Shown here: positions 1-6,288 of the stretch, piece by piece
Numbering within the stretch: the first letter of the stretch is position 1
Layout: each line of letters begins with the position of its first letter
Source: SFEL01 sp045603585
GTDB taxonomy: Bacteria; Bacillota; Clostridia; Christensenellales; CAG-138
DNA: 25,625 nt
Direction of reading: 5' to 3'
NCBI GenBank assembly: GCA_045603585.1
Contig: JAZUMK010000001.1
Span: 1 to 25,625 of the forward strand
Notes under the pieces: generated by a model
What the model was told of the DNA's origin: nothing
Seen by the model: the letters and a program-made list of their open reading frames with translations, nothing else
The model's database searches: none
Position numbers and translations under genes: made by a program

Positions 1-4
1 TTGG

Positions 5-189
5 CTTGAGACACAGGGGACCCGAGCGCATCCGGTGGATGATACAGCGAGGGGCCCCTGCTCAAGCACAGGGAGCTGAAGGAGGGACATTGTCACGACG
101 CACAGCGACCATGTGCGCAGAGGCCGGAAAGATAGGTAGCCGCCGGATACCACAAAAGCAAGACGCACAGTAGTGCGTCTTGTTTTTTG
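5..189 (+). ncRNA. Structured non-coding RNA, copy 1 of a tandem pair
   Basis: No convincing protein gene lies here, but the plus strand is rich in pairing. CTTGAG (5-10) can pair with CTCAAG near 60-65. CAGGGG can pair with CCCCTG inside that stem. CGCACA and TGTGCG near 99-117 form a hairpin whose loop contains CGACCA. The RNA ends in GGAAAGATAGGTAGCC, then CCGGATACC (GGTA pairs with TACC), followed at once by an intrinsic terminator. The same 3' core recurs in copy 2 near 378-403. I infer a structured RNA. The raiA motif of Clostridia is one family to test, but I do not recall its consensus well enough to assign it. The 5' end may lie outside the window, and no promoter is visible. Confidence 0.5.
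159..189 (+). terminator. Intrinsic terminator of RNA copy 1
   Basis: A 10-bp perfect stem (CAAGACGCAC / GTGCGTCTTG) with an AGTA loop is followed by six T residues. It begins 6 nt after the conserved GATACC 3' core. Confidence 0.9.
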
Positions 190-440
190 TGCCTCCAGCG
201 TCTCCCCATCTCCCCGGGCCACGAGCCTGCCGAGATACCGAAGGTATTCTTGGCTGGAGATGGGATGGAGCCGACCGCCCGCAGTGCGGGAAGCAGGGAG
301 GCGAACATCCAGTGAGCAAGGGAGTATGAGGAAGTCGCTCCCGCGGCAACGCTGCACGACCATTGCGGAATTGAGTGGGAAAGATAGGTAGCCAACCGAT
401 ACCAAATGAAAAAGACTGACAACATGTCAGTCTTTTTCAT
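190..440 (+). ncRNA. Structured non-coding RNA, copy 2 of a tandem pair
   Basis: This starts right after the first terminator. CCATCTCC (near 203) pairs with GGAGATGG (near 256). ATACC-GAA-GGTAT forms a small hairpin near 234, and CCCGC-AGT-GCGGG a hairpin near 279. GGGAG can pair with CTCCC around 320-343. A CGACCA motif sits near 357. The 3' end carries GGAAAGATAGGTAGCC, then AACCGATACC, nearly identical to copy 1, again followed directly by a terminator. The shared 3' core and diverged 5' arms suggest paralogous RNAs, either co-transcribed by read-through or separately started. I see no promoter between the copies. Boundaries are approximate. Confidence 0.5.
406..440. terminator. Bidirectional intrinsic terminator
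   Basis: A 15-bp perfect stem (ATGAAAAAGACTGAC / GTCAGTCTTTTTCAT) with loop AACAT. T-rich arms on both strands let it end RNA copy 2 on plus and the XRE-type gene (stop at 458) on minus. Confidence 0.88.
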
Positions 441-457
441 TTCATATACAGCAGATT

Positions 458-661
458 TTATGTGTCCTGAATGTATTCCAGAATATCTTCCACACGGCAA
501 CTCAAAATTTCACACAGGGTATTGATCGTCTTTGTGGTAATGACCTCCCCGTGCTTTATGCGGTGCAGAGTATGTGCATCCATGCCCTGCTTGAATATAA
601 GGTTATATTCAGTAATGCCTTTTCGACGAAGTGTGTCGTAAAAGGGACGGTAGCTAATCAT
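458..661 (-). CDS. Small XRE-family helix-turn-helix regulator
   Basis: This 67-residue protein is almost entirely one Cro/C1-type helix-turn-helix domain: an initial helix (residues ~5-15), then FKQGMDAHTLHRIKHGE and TTKTINTLCEILSCRVEDIL, the usual scaffold and recognition helices. It should bind DNA in the cytoplasm. I chose the ATG at 661 because GGGAGGG lies 6 nt upstream. A longer in-frame extension to 754 would translate the 9-bp operator repeats into an implausible Tyr/Gln/Asn-rich leader. The gene is divergent from the secreted-protein gene at 794, and the iterated repeats between them suggest that it controls itself and that neighbour. It ends at a shared terminator. The class is clear; the target is inferred from position. 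Confidence 0.85.
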   Translation of the reverse strand: MISYRPFYDTLRRKGITEYNLIFKQGMDAHTLHRIKHGEVITTKTINTLCEILSCRVEDILEYIQDT

Positions 662-686
662 TTTTTGCCCTCCCGTCCACAGATTA

Positions 687-731
687 ACATACTGAACATA
701 TTGACTATACTGATTATATCCAGTATAATTA
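687..731. repeat. 9-bp tandem repeats in a divergent promoter (likely operator)
   Basis: On plus, consecutive 9-mers read ACATACTGA, ACATATTGA, CTATACTGA, TTATATCCA, then GTATAATTA. They cover the -35 of the rightward promoter (701-706) and a leftward TATAAT (713-718 on minus). An imperfect palindrome, TACTG-N8-CAGTA, is embedded. The period and position suggest cooperative binding by a small repressor, most simply the adjacent XRE protein. Confidence 0.6.
701..729 (+). promoter_or_regulatory. Sigma-A promoter for the secreted protein
   Basis: TTGACT (701-706), 17-nt spacer, TATAAT (724-729). The predicted start is near 736, giving a leader of about 58 nt to the ATG at 794. Confidence 0.75.
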
Positions 732-793
732 ATGCGACTGAATTTTAGTTTCACAATGATTACTATTATATGAAATGGAGAGATGATTTAATC

Positions 794-1849
794 ATGAAAC
801 GGAAGCTTTTCTCACTTGCAATGGTAGTTTGCCTAGTGCTGACACTCATTCCTGCGGCTGCATTTGCGGCAGGCACGATTGCAAAAATCGGCGATGTTGA
901 ATACAGCACACTGCAGGCAGCTATTAATGCTGCTCAGGATGGCGATACAATTGTGTTGTGTAAAGATACTGATGAAAATATCAAAGTCGAAAATAAGAGC
1001 ATTATTATTAACTTGAATAATTGTGTACCTAATGGATCAGTAGACACAAATATGGTGTTTATGTTTGTTGCTGGCAAAATTAAGATTGATTATGCTGCAT
1101 TTGGTAAAGAAAGTATTGAGAACGCAGTTAAAAAAGCCAATGATGAAAATGGGGAAAATGCAGCTACTGTCACTGTTGTTTCTACTTCTGAAGATACCGT
1201 GCTGGAGCTGCCTGTAGGAACTAATGTGACAACTACTTTGGCTGGTCTTAATACTGTATGCTCAACGATTGAGAGCAGTGATAAGGCGGTTTGTGTATTC
1301 AGCAAAGAAAAAATAGAAGAAACAGCAAAGCAACTTGCCGAGGAAAATCCGGATGAGGATATCAAAGTGACGGTTATCAGTGCTACTGAAAATACTGATC
1401 TGACCCTGCCTGAAGGAATCAAGGTTGAAGTAAAGGAACCTGTATTCGGTAGTACTTCTTCATCACCATCAGTCAAGGTAAACGGTACTACTGTTAACGC
1501 AGGCGAGCCCCCCTACATCGTTCCCGCTCCTGCTGTTGAAAAGCCTGTTTCCTCCGGCTCCGGCATCAAGGTGACCTACAACGGCGGCAACAGCTTCTCC
1601 ACTTCCAAGTCCGCTGTGCCTACCTCCGTTGAGATCGACGGCGTGGAAGTTCCCTTCACCGGCAACGGAAAGAACTTCACTGTGGGCTGCATCGATCCCA
1701 GTGCAAAATGGGTGACCGTTCGCTGGAACAGCACCTCTGTTACCGTAAACTTCAAGCCCGATGCAAGCGTTGTCTGCGCTGTGGTGGCTATCCCCAAGAC
1801 CGGCGATATGCCTGTATGGGCTGCTGTGGCCGCATTCTTCGGCTTCTAA
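794..1849 (+). CDS. Secreted cell-surface protein with truncated PKTGD-type C-terminal anchor
   Basis: The 351-residue product starts with a classical signal peptide (MKRKLFSLAMVVCLVLTLIP, AAAFA cleavage region). I use the ATG at 794 because GGAG lies 13 nt upstream and the signal peptide begins there; an ATG at 770 adds eight residues. After cleavage comes a segment resembling the DVEYSTLQAAINAA-type modules of clostridial surface proteins. Two similar ~45-residue repeats follow: FGKESIENAVKKA...LELPVGTNV and FSKEKIEETAKQL...LTLPEGIKV. The C-terminus has IPKTGDMPVW, a sortase-like signal, but stops at AAVAAFFGF without the usual full hydrophobic helix and basic tail. Base use changes near 1500, from AT-rich to GC-rich codons such as TCC, ACC and AAG. 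It may be a recombinant or decaying surface gene. Secretion is well supported; wall anchoring is doubtful. Confidence 0.75.
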   Translation: MKRKLFSLAMVVCLVLTLIPAAAFAAGTIAKIGDVEYSTLQAAINAAQDGDTIVLCKDTDENIKVENKSIIINLNNCVPNGSVDTNMVFMFVAGKIKIDYAAFGKESIENAVKKANDENGENAATVTVVSTSEDTVLELPVGTNVTTTLAGLNTVCSTIESSDKAVCVFSKEKIEETAKQLAEENPDEDIKVTVISATENTDLTLPEGIKVEVKEPVFGSTSSSPSVKVNGTTVNAGEPPYIVPAPAVEKPVSSGSGIKVTYNGGNSFSTSKSAVPTSVEIDGVEVPFTGNGKNFTVGCIDPSAKWVTVRWNSTSVTVNFKPDASVVCAVVAIPKTGDMPVWAAVAAFFGF

Positions 1850-1877
1850 AAATTCTTTAGCAAAGGCGGCTGTGACT

Positions 1878-2054
1878 ATGCTGACCATCAAGCCCAAGGG
1901 CAATACCGTGACAAAGACTATGCGCATATCCGAGAGTATAGTCCTGGAGCTGGAACGCATAGCCGGAGAAAACAACGTGACCTTTACTTCCGTGGTGGAG
2001 CAGTGTCTGCAGTATGCACTGGACAGCATGGAGGAGGACACGGGAAAAGCTTAG
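1878..2054 (+). CDS. Small ribbon-helix-helix (CopG/Arc-like) protein
   Basis: The 58-residue protein has a short beta-strand segment, TVTKTMRIS, then helix ESIVLELERIAGENN and helix TFTSVVEQCLQYALDSM. This strand-helix-helix order is typical of CopG/Arc/MetJ-type DNA-binding dimers or antitoxins. I start at the ATG at 1878, with AAAGGCGG upstream; an in-frame upstream extension overlaps the end of the secreted-protein gene and has no such site. It lies 28 nt after the secreted protein and before a strong terminator, so the two are probably co-transcribed. No toxin gene is adjacent, so an antitoxin role is unsupported. Confidence 0.65.
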   Translation: MLTIKPKGNTVTKTMRISESIVLELERIAGENNVTFTSVVEQCLQYALDSMEEDTGKA

Positions 2055-2071
2055 CCCTGTAACCAAAAACA

Positions 2072-2098
2072 AAAAGGCGGGAATTGTTCCCGCCTTTT
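2072..2098 (+). terminator. Intrinsic terminator
   Basis: A 12-bp perfect stem, AAAAGGCGGGAA / TTCCCGCCTTTT, with loop TTG. It ends the secreted protein/RHH unit. Confidence 0.92.
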
Positions 2099-2160
2099 GT
2101 GCTTGAATAATGGGGATATCGCCTGCGAAAAAAGGGATGAGACCGACGATTTAATATGGA

Positions 2161-2189
2161 TTGACCTCATATCCTAAATAACATATAAT
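2161..2189 (+). promoter_or_regulatory. Promoter of tRNA-Leu
   Basis: TTGACC (2161-2166), 17-nt spacer, TATAAT (2184-2189). The expected start is 2-3 nt before the tRNA 5' end. Confidence 0.9.
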
Positions 2190-2198
2190 TATTATGTT

Positions 2199-2281
2199 GC
2201 GGATGTGGTGGAACGGCATACACAGCAGACTTAAAATCTGCCGGCGAAAGCTTGCGGGTTCAAATCCCGCCATCCGCACCA
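2199..2281 (+). tRNA. tRNA-Leu (anticodon TAA)
   Basis: The acceptor arms GCGGATG (2199-2205) and CATCCGC (2271-2277) pair. The anticodon stem GCAGA/TCTGC holds the loop CTTAAAA, anticodon TAA (Leu UUA). The long variable arm (CGGCGAAAGCTTG) is the class II feature expected of tRNA-Leu. The T-arm is GCGGG-TTCAAAT-CCCGC. CCA is encoded at 2279-2281. It has its own promoter and terminator, so it is a single-gene unit. Confidence 0.97.
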
Positions 2282-2305
2282 GCAGCGTGACGCTGCACCC
2301 ATGAT

Positions 2306-2337
2306 CGTCCCGTGAGTTCATCGCGGGACGGTTTTTT
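2306..2337 (+). terminator. Terminator after tRNA-Leu
   Basis: CGTCCCG / CGGGACG stem with a short loop, followed by a run of six T residues (2332-2337). Confidence 0.88.
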
Positions 2338-2379
2338 ATCGGCTCGAAGATGATATCTTTTTTGTCAATGGTAAACATA

Positions 2380-2412
2380 AAAGCCCCTGAAACTTTATTG
2401 TTTCGGGGGCTT
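2380..2412 (-). terminator. Terminator of the AbgA-like gene
   Basis: AAGCCCCTGAAAC and GTTTCGGGGGCTT form a stem around AATAAAG-type loop sequence. On minus it is followed by TTTTATG, just beyond the stop at 2427. Confidence 0.82.
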
Positions 2413-2426
2413 GCTTTATTTGATCA

Positions 2427-3701
2427 TTACAGGCAAAGCCCAAGCTTTGCCAGCATATGCGCGCCAAGGGGGATAACGCTTTCGTCTATGTCAAAGCGGT
2501 CGTTGTGATGGGGGGCGGTAAGGGGCATGCAGAGTATCATCTCGGTAGCTTTGCCGCCGCGCTGCTGCACTGTGTTCATCATGGTGGTTATATCTTCGCT
2601 GCCGCCAAAAGGCAGGGAGGGATAAATCTTGTTTACTTCGGGCATATCCGAAATGATTTTTGCAATGTCCTCAGCGAGGGATTCGTCGCATACTGCGGTA
2701 TTTGCGCCGCCCATGGGCAATATATCCACCGTACAGCCGCAGGCTTTGGCAGCTTCTGTGCATATATCCTGAGCTTCTGCGGTGAGCTGTGTGTTTTTAT
2801 CCGGGCGATCGGAACGGGTCTCGATGGTAATATGTGCTTCGGCGGGTATCACATTGCGGCCGGTTCCTGCATGGAATGTGCCCACGTTTACCCGGCACAG
2901 GCCCTCGTGCTTATTGGGGAGATCAAGCAGCTGAAGAACTGCCTTTGCGCCGGCAGCCATGGCGTTTCTGCCAAGCTCCGGGCAGATGCCTGCATGCGCC
3001 GCTTTGCCGTGGAAAACGGCGTCCAGCTTTGTGCTGGAAAGAAAACCTGCACTGCTTACCGCAACGGTGCCCACAGGGTGGTCATATACGCCCACATGCA
3101 GCCCGATAAGCCTGTCGCATTTATGGGGCAGGGCGGCTGTGTTCATGCTCGCCGCTCCGCGAAGCCCCTCTTCCGCAGGCTGAAACATAACGTATACGGT
3201 GCCGCAGAGTTTATCCCTGTTTTGCCACAGCAGTTTTGCTGCGCCTACGCCGATTGCTGCGTGGGCATCATGGCCGCAGGCGTGCATGCATTTTGCATGT
3301 TTGGAATCAAAGCCTGCTTTGGCGGGAAAATGGGAAAAGTCATGGCATTCTTCAAGCTGACAGGCATCGATATCAACGCGAAAAACGGTGGTTTTGCCGG
3401 GCTTTGCGCCTCTTATTTCCGCAATACAGCCGGTAAATCCGCCTTTCATGGGCAAAAGAATATCCTTAAGGCCGGTCTGCTCAAGAGCCCGTTGCCATGA
3501 TTGCTCCAGAATGGGCTGAGAGGGCATACCCGGCATATTTTCCGGGCTGTGGATATCCTTGCCCCAGCGGACAGGGATACCTTCATTGAGAAGCTCCTGC
3601 ACTATTCTGGCGGTGGTGCGGAATTCTGTCCAGCCCGCTTCGGGATACATATGAAATTCACGCCTGAGGGAAATAAGCTGACTGTCCAATGGGGGATGCA
3701 T
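2427..3701 (-). CDS. abgA: M20 amidohydrolase, p-aminobenzoyl-glutamate hydrolase subunit A-like
   Basis: This 424-residue zinc-dependent M20 amidohydrolase closely follows E. coli AbgA. The N-terminal LRREFHMYPEAGWTEFRT corresponds to the AbgA RRDFHHYAESGWVEFRT block. Metal-ligand motifs are HACGHDAHAA (H140, H144, D145) and FQPAEEG (E177/E178); FRVDIDA and the late GGSED and HHN motifs are also present. The family cleaves p-aminobenzoyl-glutamate, a folate breakdown product, or other N-acyl amino acids in the cytoplasm. I chose the ATG at 3701, with GGAGG upstream, over an in-frame start at 3815 that would run through the promoter. No AbgB partner lies nearby, so it may act alone or have another substrate. 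It has its own promoter and terminator. Confidence 0.88.
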   Translation of the reverse strand: MHPPLDSQLISLRREFHMYPEAGWTEFRTTARIVQELLNEGIPVRWGKDIHSPENMPGMPSQPILEQSWQRALEQTGLKDILLPMKGGFTGCIAEIRGAKPGKTTVFRVDIDACQLEECHDFSHFPAKAGFDSKHAKCMHACGHDAHAAIGVGAAKLLWQNRDKLCGTVYVMFQPAEEGLRGAASMNTAALPHKCDRLIGLHVGVYDHPVGTVAVSSAGFLSSTKLDAVFHGKAAHAGICPELGRNAMAAGAKAVLQLLDLPNKHEGLCRVNVGTFHAGTGRNVIPAEAHITIETRSDRPDKNTQLTAEAQDICTEAAKACGCTVDILPMGGANTAVCDESLAEDIAKIISDMPEVNKIYPSLPFGGSEDITTMMNTVQQRGGKATEMILCMPLTAPHHNDRFDIDESVIPLGAHMLAKLGLCL

Positions 3702-3737
3702 AGGGAAAACCTCCAGGGATAAGTGAGTATATGTTAA

Positions 3738-3766
3738 AGTATACACCTTATTCGGTGAGGATTCAA
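3738..3766 (-). promoter_or_regulatory. Promoter of the AbgA-like gene
   Basis: Read on minus: TTGAAT (3766-3761), 17-nt spacer, TATACT (3743-3738). The predicted start is about 30 nt before the ATG at 3701. Confidence 0.75.
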
Positions 3767-3780
3767 AGAGCGCAGTACAG

Positions 3781-3813
3781 AAAAGCGGTATCCCGCAAAA
3801 AAAGGGATACCGC
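3781..3813 (-). terminator. Terminator of the Asn/Gln-rich mini-gene
   Basis: A 10-bp perfect stem, GCGGTATCCC / GGGATACCGC, followed on minus by TTTT. It lies about 50 nt past the stop of the gene at 3863-3991. Confidence 0.8.
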
Positions 3814-3862
3814 ATCTTTTCATAATGCCACGGTAAAGGACACTATGGTCTTGCCTGAATAC

Positions 3863-3991
3863 TTAGCGGTTATTCTGGCGGTTGTTCTGGTTGTTCTGAT
3901 TGTTCTGGTTGCTGCGGCTGTTCTGCTGGTTCTGGTTGTGCTGCTGATTGCTGCAGTTGTTCTGACGGTTGTCGTCGCGATTGAAGCTCAT
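3863..3991 (-). CDS. Asn/Gln-rich 42-residue mini-protein
   Basis: A small reading frame on minus starts at the ATG at 3991, just after the near-perfect site AAGGAGG, and ends in TAA at 3863. It begins MSFNRDDNRQNN and ends NNRQNNR. By my count 17 Asn and 10 Gln make up 27 of 42 residues, with five Arg, two Asp and one Cys. There is no hydrophobic segment, so it should be soluble and disordered. Its own terminator (3781-3813) supports a monocistronic gene, and CATAATA upstream might be a sporulation-sigma -10. Asn/Gln-rich small proteins occur among spore proteins (for example gamma-type SASP), but I see no repeat that assigns it there. The long hydrophobic plus-strand frame over this region is its antisense shadow. 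Function unknown. Confidence 0.75.
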   Translation of the reverse strand: MSFNRDDNRQNNCSNQQHNQNQQNSRSNQNNQNNQNNRQNNR

Positions 3992-4078
3992 TTGCTTACC
4001 TCCTTGTTTATTATGGGCATAGTTTGTCTGAATTTAAGGAAAGCTATACATACAAAAAACAGCGAAAGGAAACAGGCG

Positions 4079-5224
4079 ATGCTGCTGATAAAAAACGGAC
4101 TTTTACACACTATGGAAAGCAAAACTCCCATAAGGGCAGACATACTTTTGAAGGATGGAAAAATAGCAAGAATAGCAAAAGACATACAGCCCGGAGATAA
4201 TATGGAAATACTGGATGCAGAAGGCTGCGGCGTATATCCCGGCTTTATAGATGCCCACAGCCATATAGGAATCTCCGAAGAAAAGAAAACCCTGCATACG
4301 GACAGCTCCAACGAGGGAACAAATCCAATAACTCCATGCGTGCGGGCAATAGATGCCATAAATCCCATGGACAGCGCGTTTCACAATGCCCTGGCTGCAG
4401 GGATAACGAGCGTTATGGCGGGGCCGGGCAGCGCAAATCCGATAGGGGGGCAGTTTGCCTTTATCAAAACAGACGGGCGGCGCATTGATGATATGGTGGT
4501 TTTGGCGCCTGCGGCAATCAAGATAGCTTTTGGAGAAAATCCCATGACAAATTATGGCATGAATGGCAATATGCCATCCACACGCATGGGTACGGCGGCG
4601 CTTATAAGGGAGGAACTGACTAAAGCCCGGCGGTATTTTGAGGAAAACAAGGGCGAATATGACTTTTCCATGGAGTGTTATCGCGGGCTTTTTGAGGGGA
4701 AGATCCCCCTTAAGGCCCATGTGCACAGGGCGGATGATATTTTTACCGCTATACGCATAGCAAAGGAGTTTGGTTTGAAGCTTACGCTGGATCACTGCAC
4801 CGAGGGGCACCTTATAGCGGATGAAATAGCAGACAGCGGATTTCCCGCAATAGTGGGGCCGTCGCTGGCTTCCCGTAGCAAGGACGAGGTGAGCCAATCT
4901 GACTTTAAAACCCCGGGAATACTGCAAAAGGCGGGGGTGACGGTTGCCCTTACAACGGATCATCCGGTTTCACGCATACAGTATCTTCCTCTGTGCGCCG
5001 GGCTTGCAGCAAAGGAGGGCATGGGGGAATGGGAAGCGCTGCGCGCTATCACGATAGATGCTGCCCGCATATGCGGCGTAAGCGACAGACTCGGCAGCAT
5101 TAAGGAGGGTAAAGACGGAGATATAGTGCTGTATGAGGGGAATCCGCTGCAGATCGCATCGTCGGTAAAGGCGACTGTAATAAACGGAAAAGCAGTATGG
5201 AAAAGCGGTGACAAGGAAGTATAA
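4079..5224 (+). CDS. Metal-dependent amidohydrolase (imidazolonepropionase-like)
   Basis: This 381-residue TIM-barrel amidohydrolase belongs to the HutI/dihydroorotase-like superfamily. An N-terminal beta-sandwich strand (LLIKNGLLHTMES...DILLKDGKIARI) leads into the metal motif GFIDAHSHIG (H60, H62). Further likely ligands are H214/H216 in KAHVHRADD, H239 in LDHCTEGH, and D294 in TTDHPV. The tail (GSIKEGKDGDIVLYEGNPL) is the typical second half of the sandwich. I start at the ATG at 4079, with AAAGGAAA upstream; earlier in-frame starts cross the opposite-strand mini-gene and give a spurious hydrophobic leader. The substrate is unknown: these enzymes open cyclic amides or remove amino-acid caps. 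It stands alone upstream of the alpha/beta hydrolase, which has its own promoter. Confidence 0.85.
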   Translation: MLLIKNGLLHTMESKTPIRADILLKDGKIARIAKDIQPGDNMEILDAEGCGVYPGFIDAHSHIGISEEKKTLHTDSSNEGTNPITPCVRAIDAINPMDSAFHNALAAGITSVMAGPGSANPIGGQFAFIKTDGRRIDDMVVLAPAAIKIAFGENPMTNYGMNGNMPSTRMGTAALIREELTKARRYFEENKGEYDFSMECYRGLFEGKIPLKAHVHRADDIFTAIRIAKEFGLKLTLDHCTEGHLIADEIADSGFPAIVGPSLASRSKDEVSQSDFKTPGILQKAGVTVALTTDHPVSRIQYLPLCAGLAAKEGMGEWEALRAITIDAARICGVSDRLGSIKEGKDGDIVLYEGNPLQIASSVKATVINGKAVWKSGDKEV

Positions 5225-5242
5225 AAAGCTGACGGCGCATAT

Positions 5243-5271
5243 TTGCTAAGGAAAGATAAACGCGGTATAAT
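5243..5271 (+). promoter_or_regulatory. Promoter of the alpha/beta hydrolase
   Basis: TTGCTA (5243-5248), 17-nt spacer, TATAAT (5266-5271). The first in-frame TTG coincides with this -35 box, so it is unlikely to be a start codon. Confidence 0.8.
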
Positions 5272-5305
5272 CATCACAGATTTATACCGAAAGGCGGAAA
5301 AAACA

Positions 5306-6241
5306 TTGACCACCGCAGTAATTATAACGGCATCGCTGGTGATTGCCGTGTTTGCGGCAATCTATGCCGTGTACAGGTTTGCCTTTTATTCTCCCCGGGG
5401 AAATCAGAATGACATACACAATCTGCCAACAGGCGAACAGTATGACCGGGAAGTGGACAGAATGCGGGCTATGGTGGAGAGGCTTGCGGTGATACCCTAT
5501 GAGTCCGTCAGCATAGTGTCCGATGATGGTCTGCGCCTGCAGGGCATGTATTATCATTTTAAAGACGGCGCTCCGCTGGATATAGGCTTTCACGGCTACA
5601 GAAGCACCGCGGTGAGGGATTTCTGCGGCGGTGCGGTAATGGGCATGGAAGCGGGACACAATGTGCTGCTTGTAAAGCAGAGGGGCTGCTGCGACAGCGA
5701 AGGACATACCATATCCTTTGGCGTAAAGGAGCAGCGGGATTGCCTGAGCTGGATAAATTATGCAATAGAGCGCTTTGGCAAGGATACGCAGATAGTGCTG
5801 TATGGCGTATCCATGGGTGCATTTACGGTGCTGTGCGCTTCGGGGCTGGAGCTTCCGGATAATGTGAGGGGAGTAATTGCGGATTCGCCTTTTTCCACTC
5901 CCATAGACATAATTCAGACCGTGGCGGCGGATATGGGAATACCTAAAGGCGTTGTAAAGCCGCTGGCGGTTGCGGCGGCAAGGGTGTTCGGCAGGTTTGA
6001 TCTGCATGGTGCGTCAGCAGTGGAAGCGGTGAAAAAGGCAAAGGTGCCCATACTTATAATCCACGGCGAGGATGACAGGTTTGTTCCCTGTCATATGGGC
6101 AGGGCAATATATGAGGCCTGCCCGGAAAAGGCGGAGCTTATCACGTTCCCGGGTGCAGGACATGCCATAAGCTATCTTGCGGATGAGCCAAGATACAAAA
6201 ATGCCATAAATGAATTCTGGCAAAAAGTATACGGAGCATAA
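5306..6241 (+). CDS. Membrane-anchored alpha/beta hydrolase
   Basis: The 311-residue protein has an N-terminal membrane helix (AVIITASLVIAVFAAIYAV) and then a serine-hydrolase domain facing outside. The nucleophile elbow is YGVSMGAFT (S169). The likely acid is D257 in HGEDDRFVP, and the likely base is H286 in GAGHAISY; DSPFS and an early FHGY oxyanion region also fit. It resembles the YqkD/BAAT-type esterases of Firmicutes; the substrate cannot be read. I use the TTG at 5306, 8 nt after AAAGGCGG, because an upstream TTG at 5243 is the promoter's -35 hexamer. It lies just after the amidohydrolase but has its own promoter and a terminator shared with the convergent dehydrogenase. Confidence 0.85.
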   Translation: MTTAVIITASLVIAVFAAIYAVYRFAFYSPRGNQNDIHNLPTGEQYDREVDRMRAMVERLAVIPYESVSIVSDDGLRLQGMYYHFKDGAPLDIGFHGYRSTAVRDFCGGAVMGMEAGHNVLLVKQRGCCDSEGHTISFGVKEQRDCLSWINYAIERFGKDTQIVLYGVSMGAFTVLCASGLELPDNVRGVIADSPFSTPIDIIQTVAADMGIPKGVVKPLAVAAARVFGRFDLHGASAVEAVKKAKVPILIIHGEDDRFVPCHMGRAIYEACPEKAELITFPGAGHAISYLADEPRYKNAINEFWQKVYGA

Positions 6242-6244
6242 ATA

Positions 6245-6274
6245 AAAAACGGCAGAGGTGATTCTGCCGTTTTT
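6245..6274. terminator. Bidirectional terminator between convergent genes
   Basis: A 12-bp perfect stem, AAAAACGGCAGA / TCTGCCGTTTTT, serves the hydrolase (plus) and the dehydrogenase (minus). Confidence 0.93.
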
Positions 6275-6288
6275 GTGCTTTGTTTGAA

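Noticed and set aside
1..457. Short frames of 72 to 135 residues over the 5' region
   Set aside because: They have no ribosome-binding site or domain, and the region has RNA structure with intrinsic terminators instead.
458..754. Longer form of the XRE regulator
   Set aside because: The extra 31 residues translate the 9-bp operator repeats, and a good ribosome-binding site precedes the ATG at 661.
1878..2054. Toxin-antitoxin system with the RHH protein as antitoxin
   Set aside because: No toxin-like gene is adjacent. The upstream secreted protein is not a toxin partner by any visible sign.
2151..2378. Minus-strand reading frame containing RMAGFEPASF
   Set aside because: It is antisense to the tRNA-Leu gene. 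Peptides of this form are a known false call over tRNA sequences.
3731..4078. N-terminal extension of the amidohydrolase with a very hydrophobic segment
   Set aside because: The Val/Leu-rich stretch is the complement of the Asn/Gln-rich mini-gene, and the ATG at 4079 has a proper ribosome-binding site.
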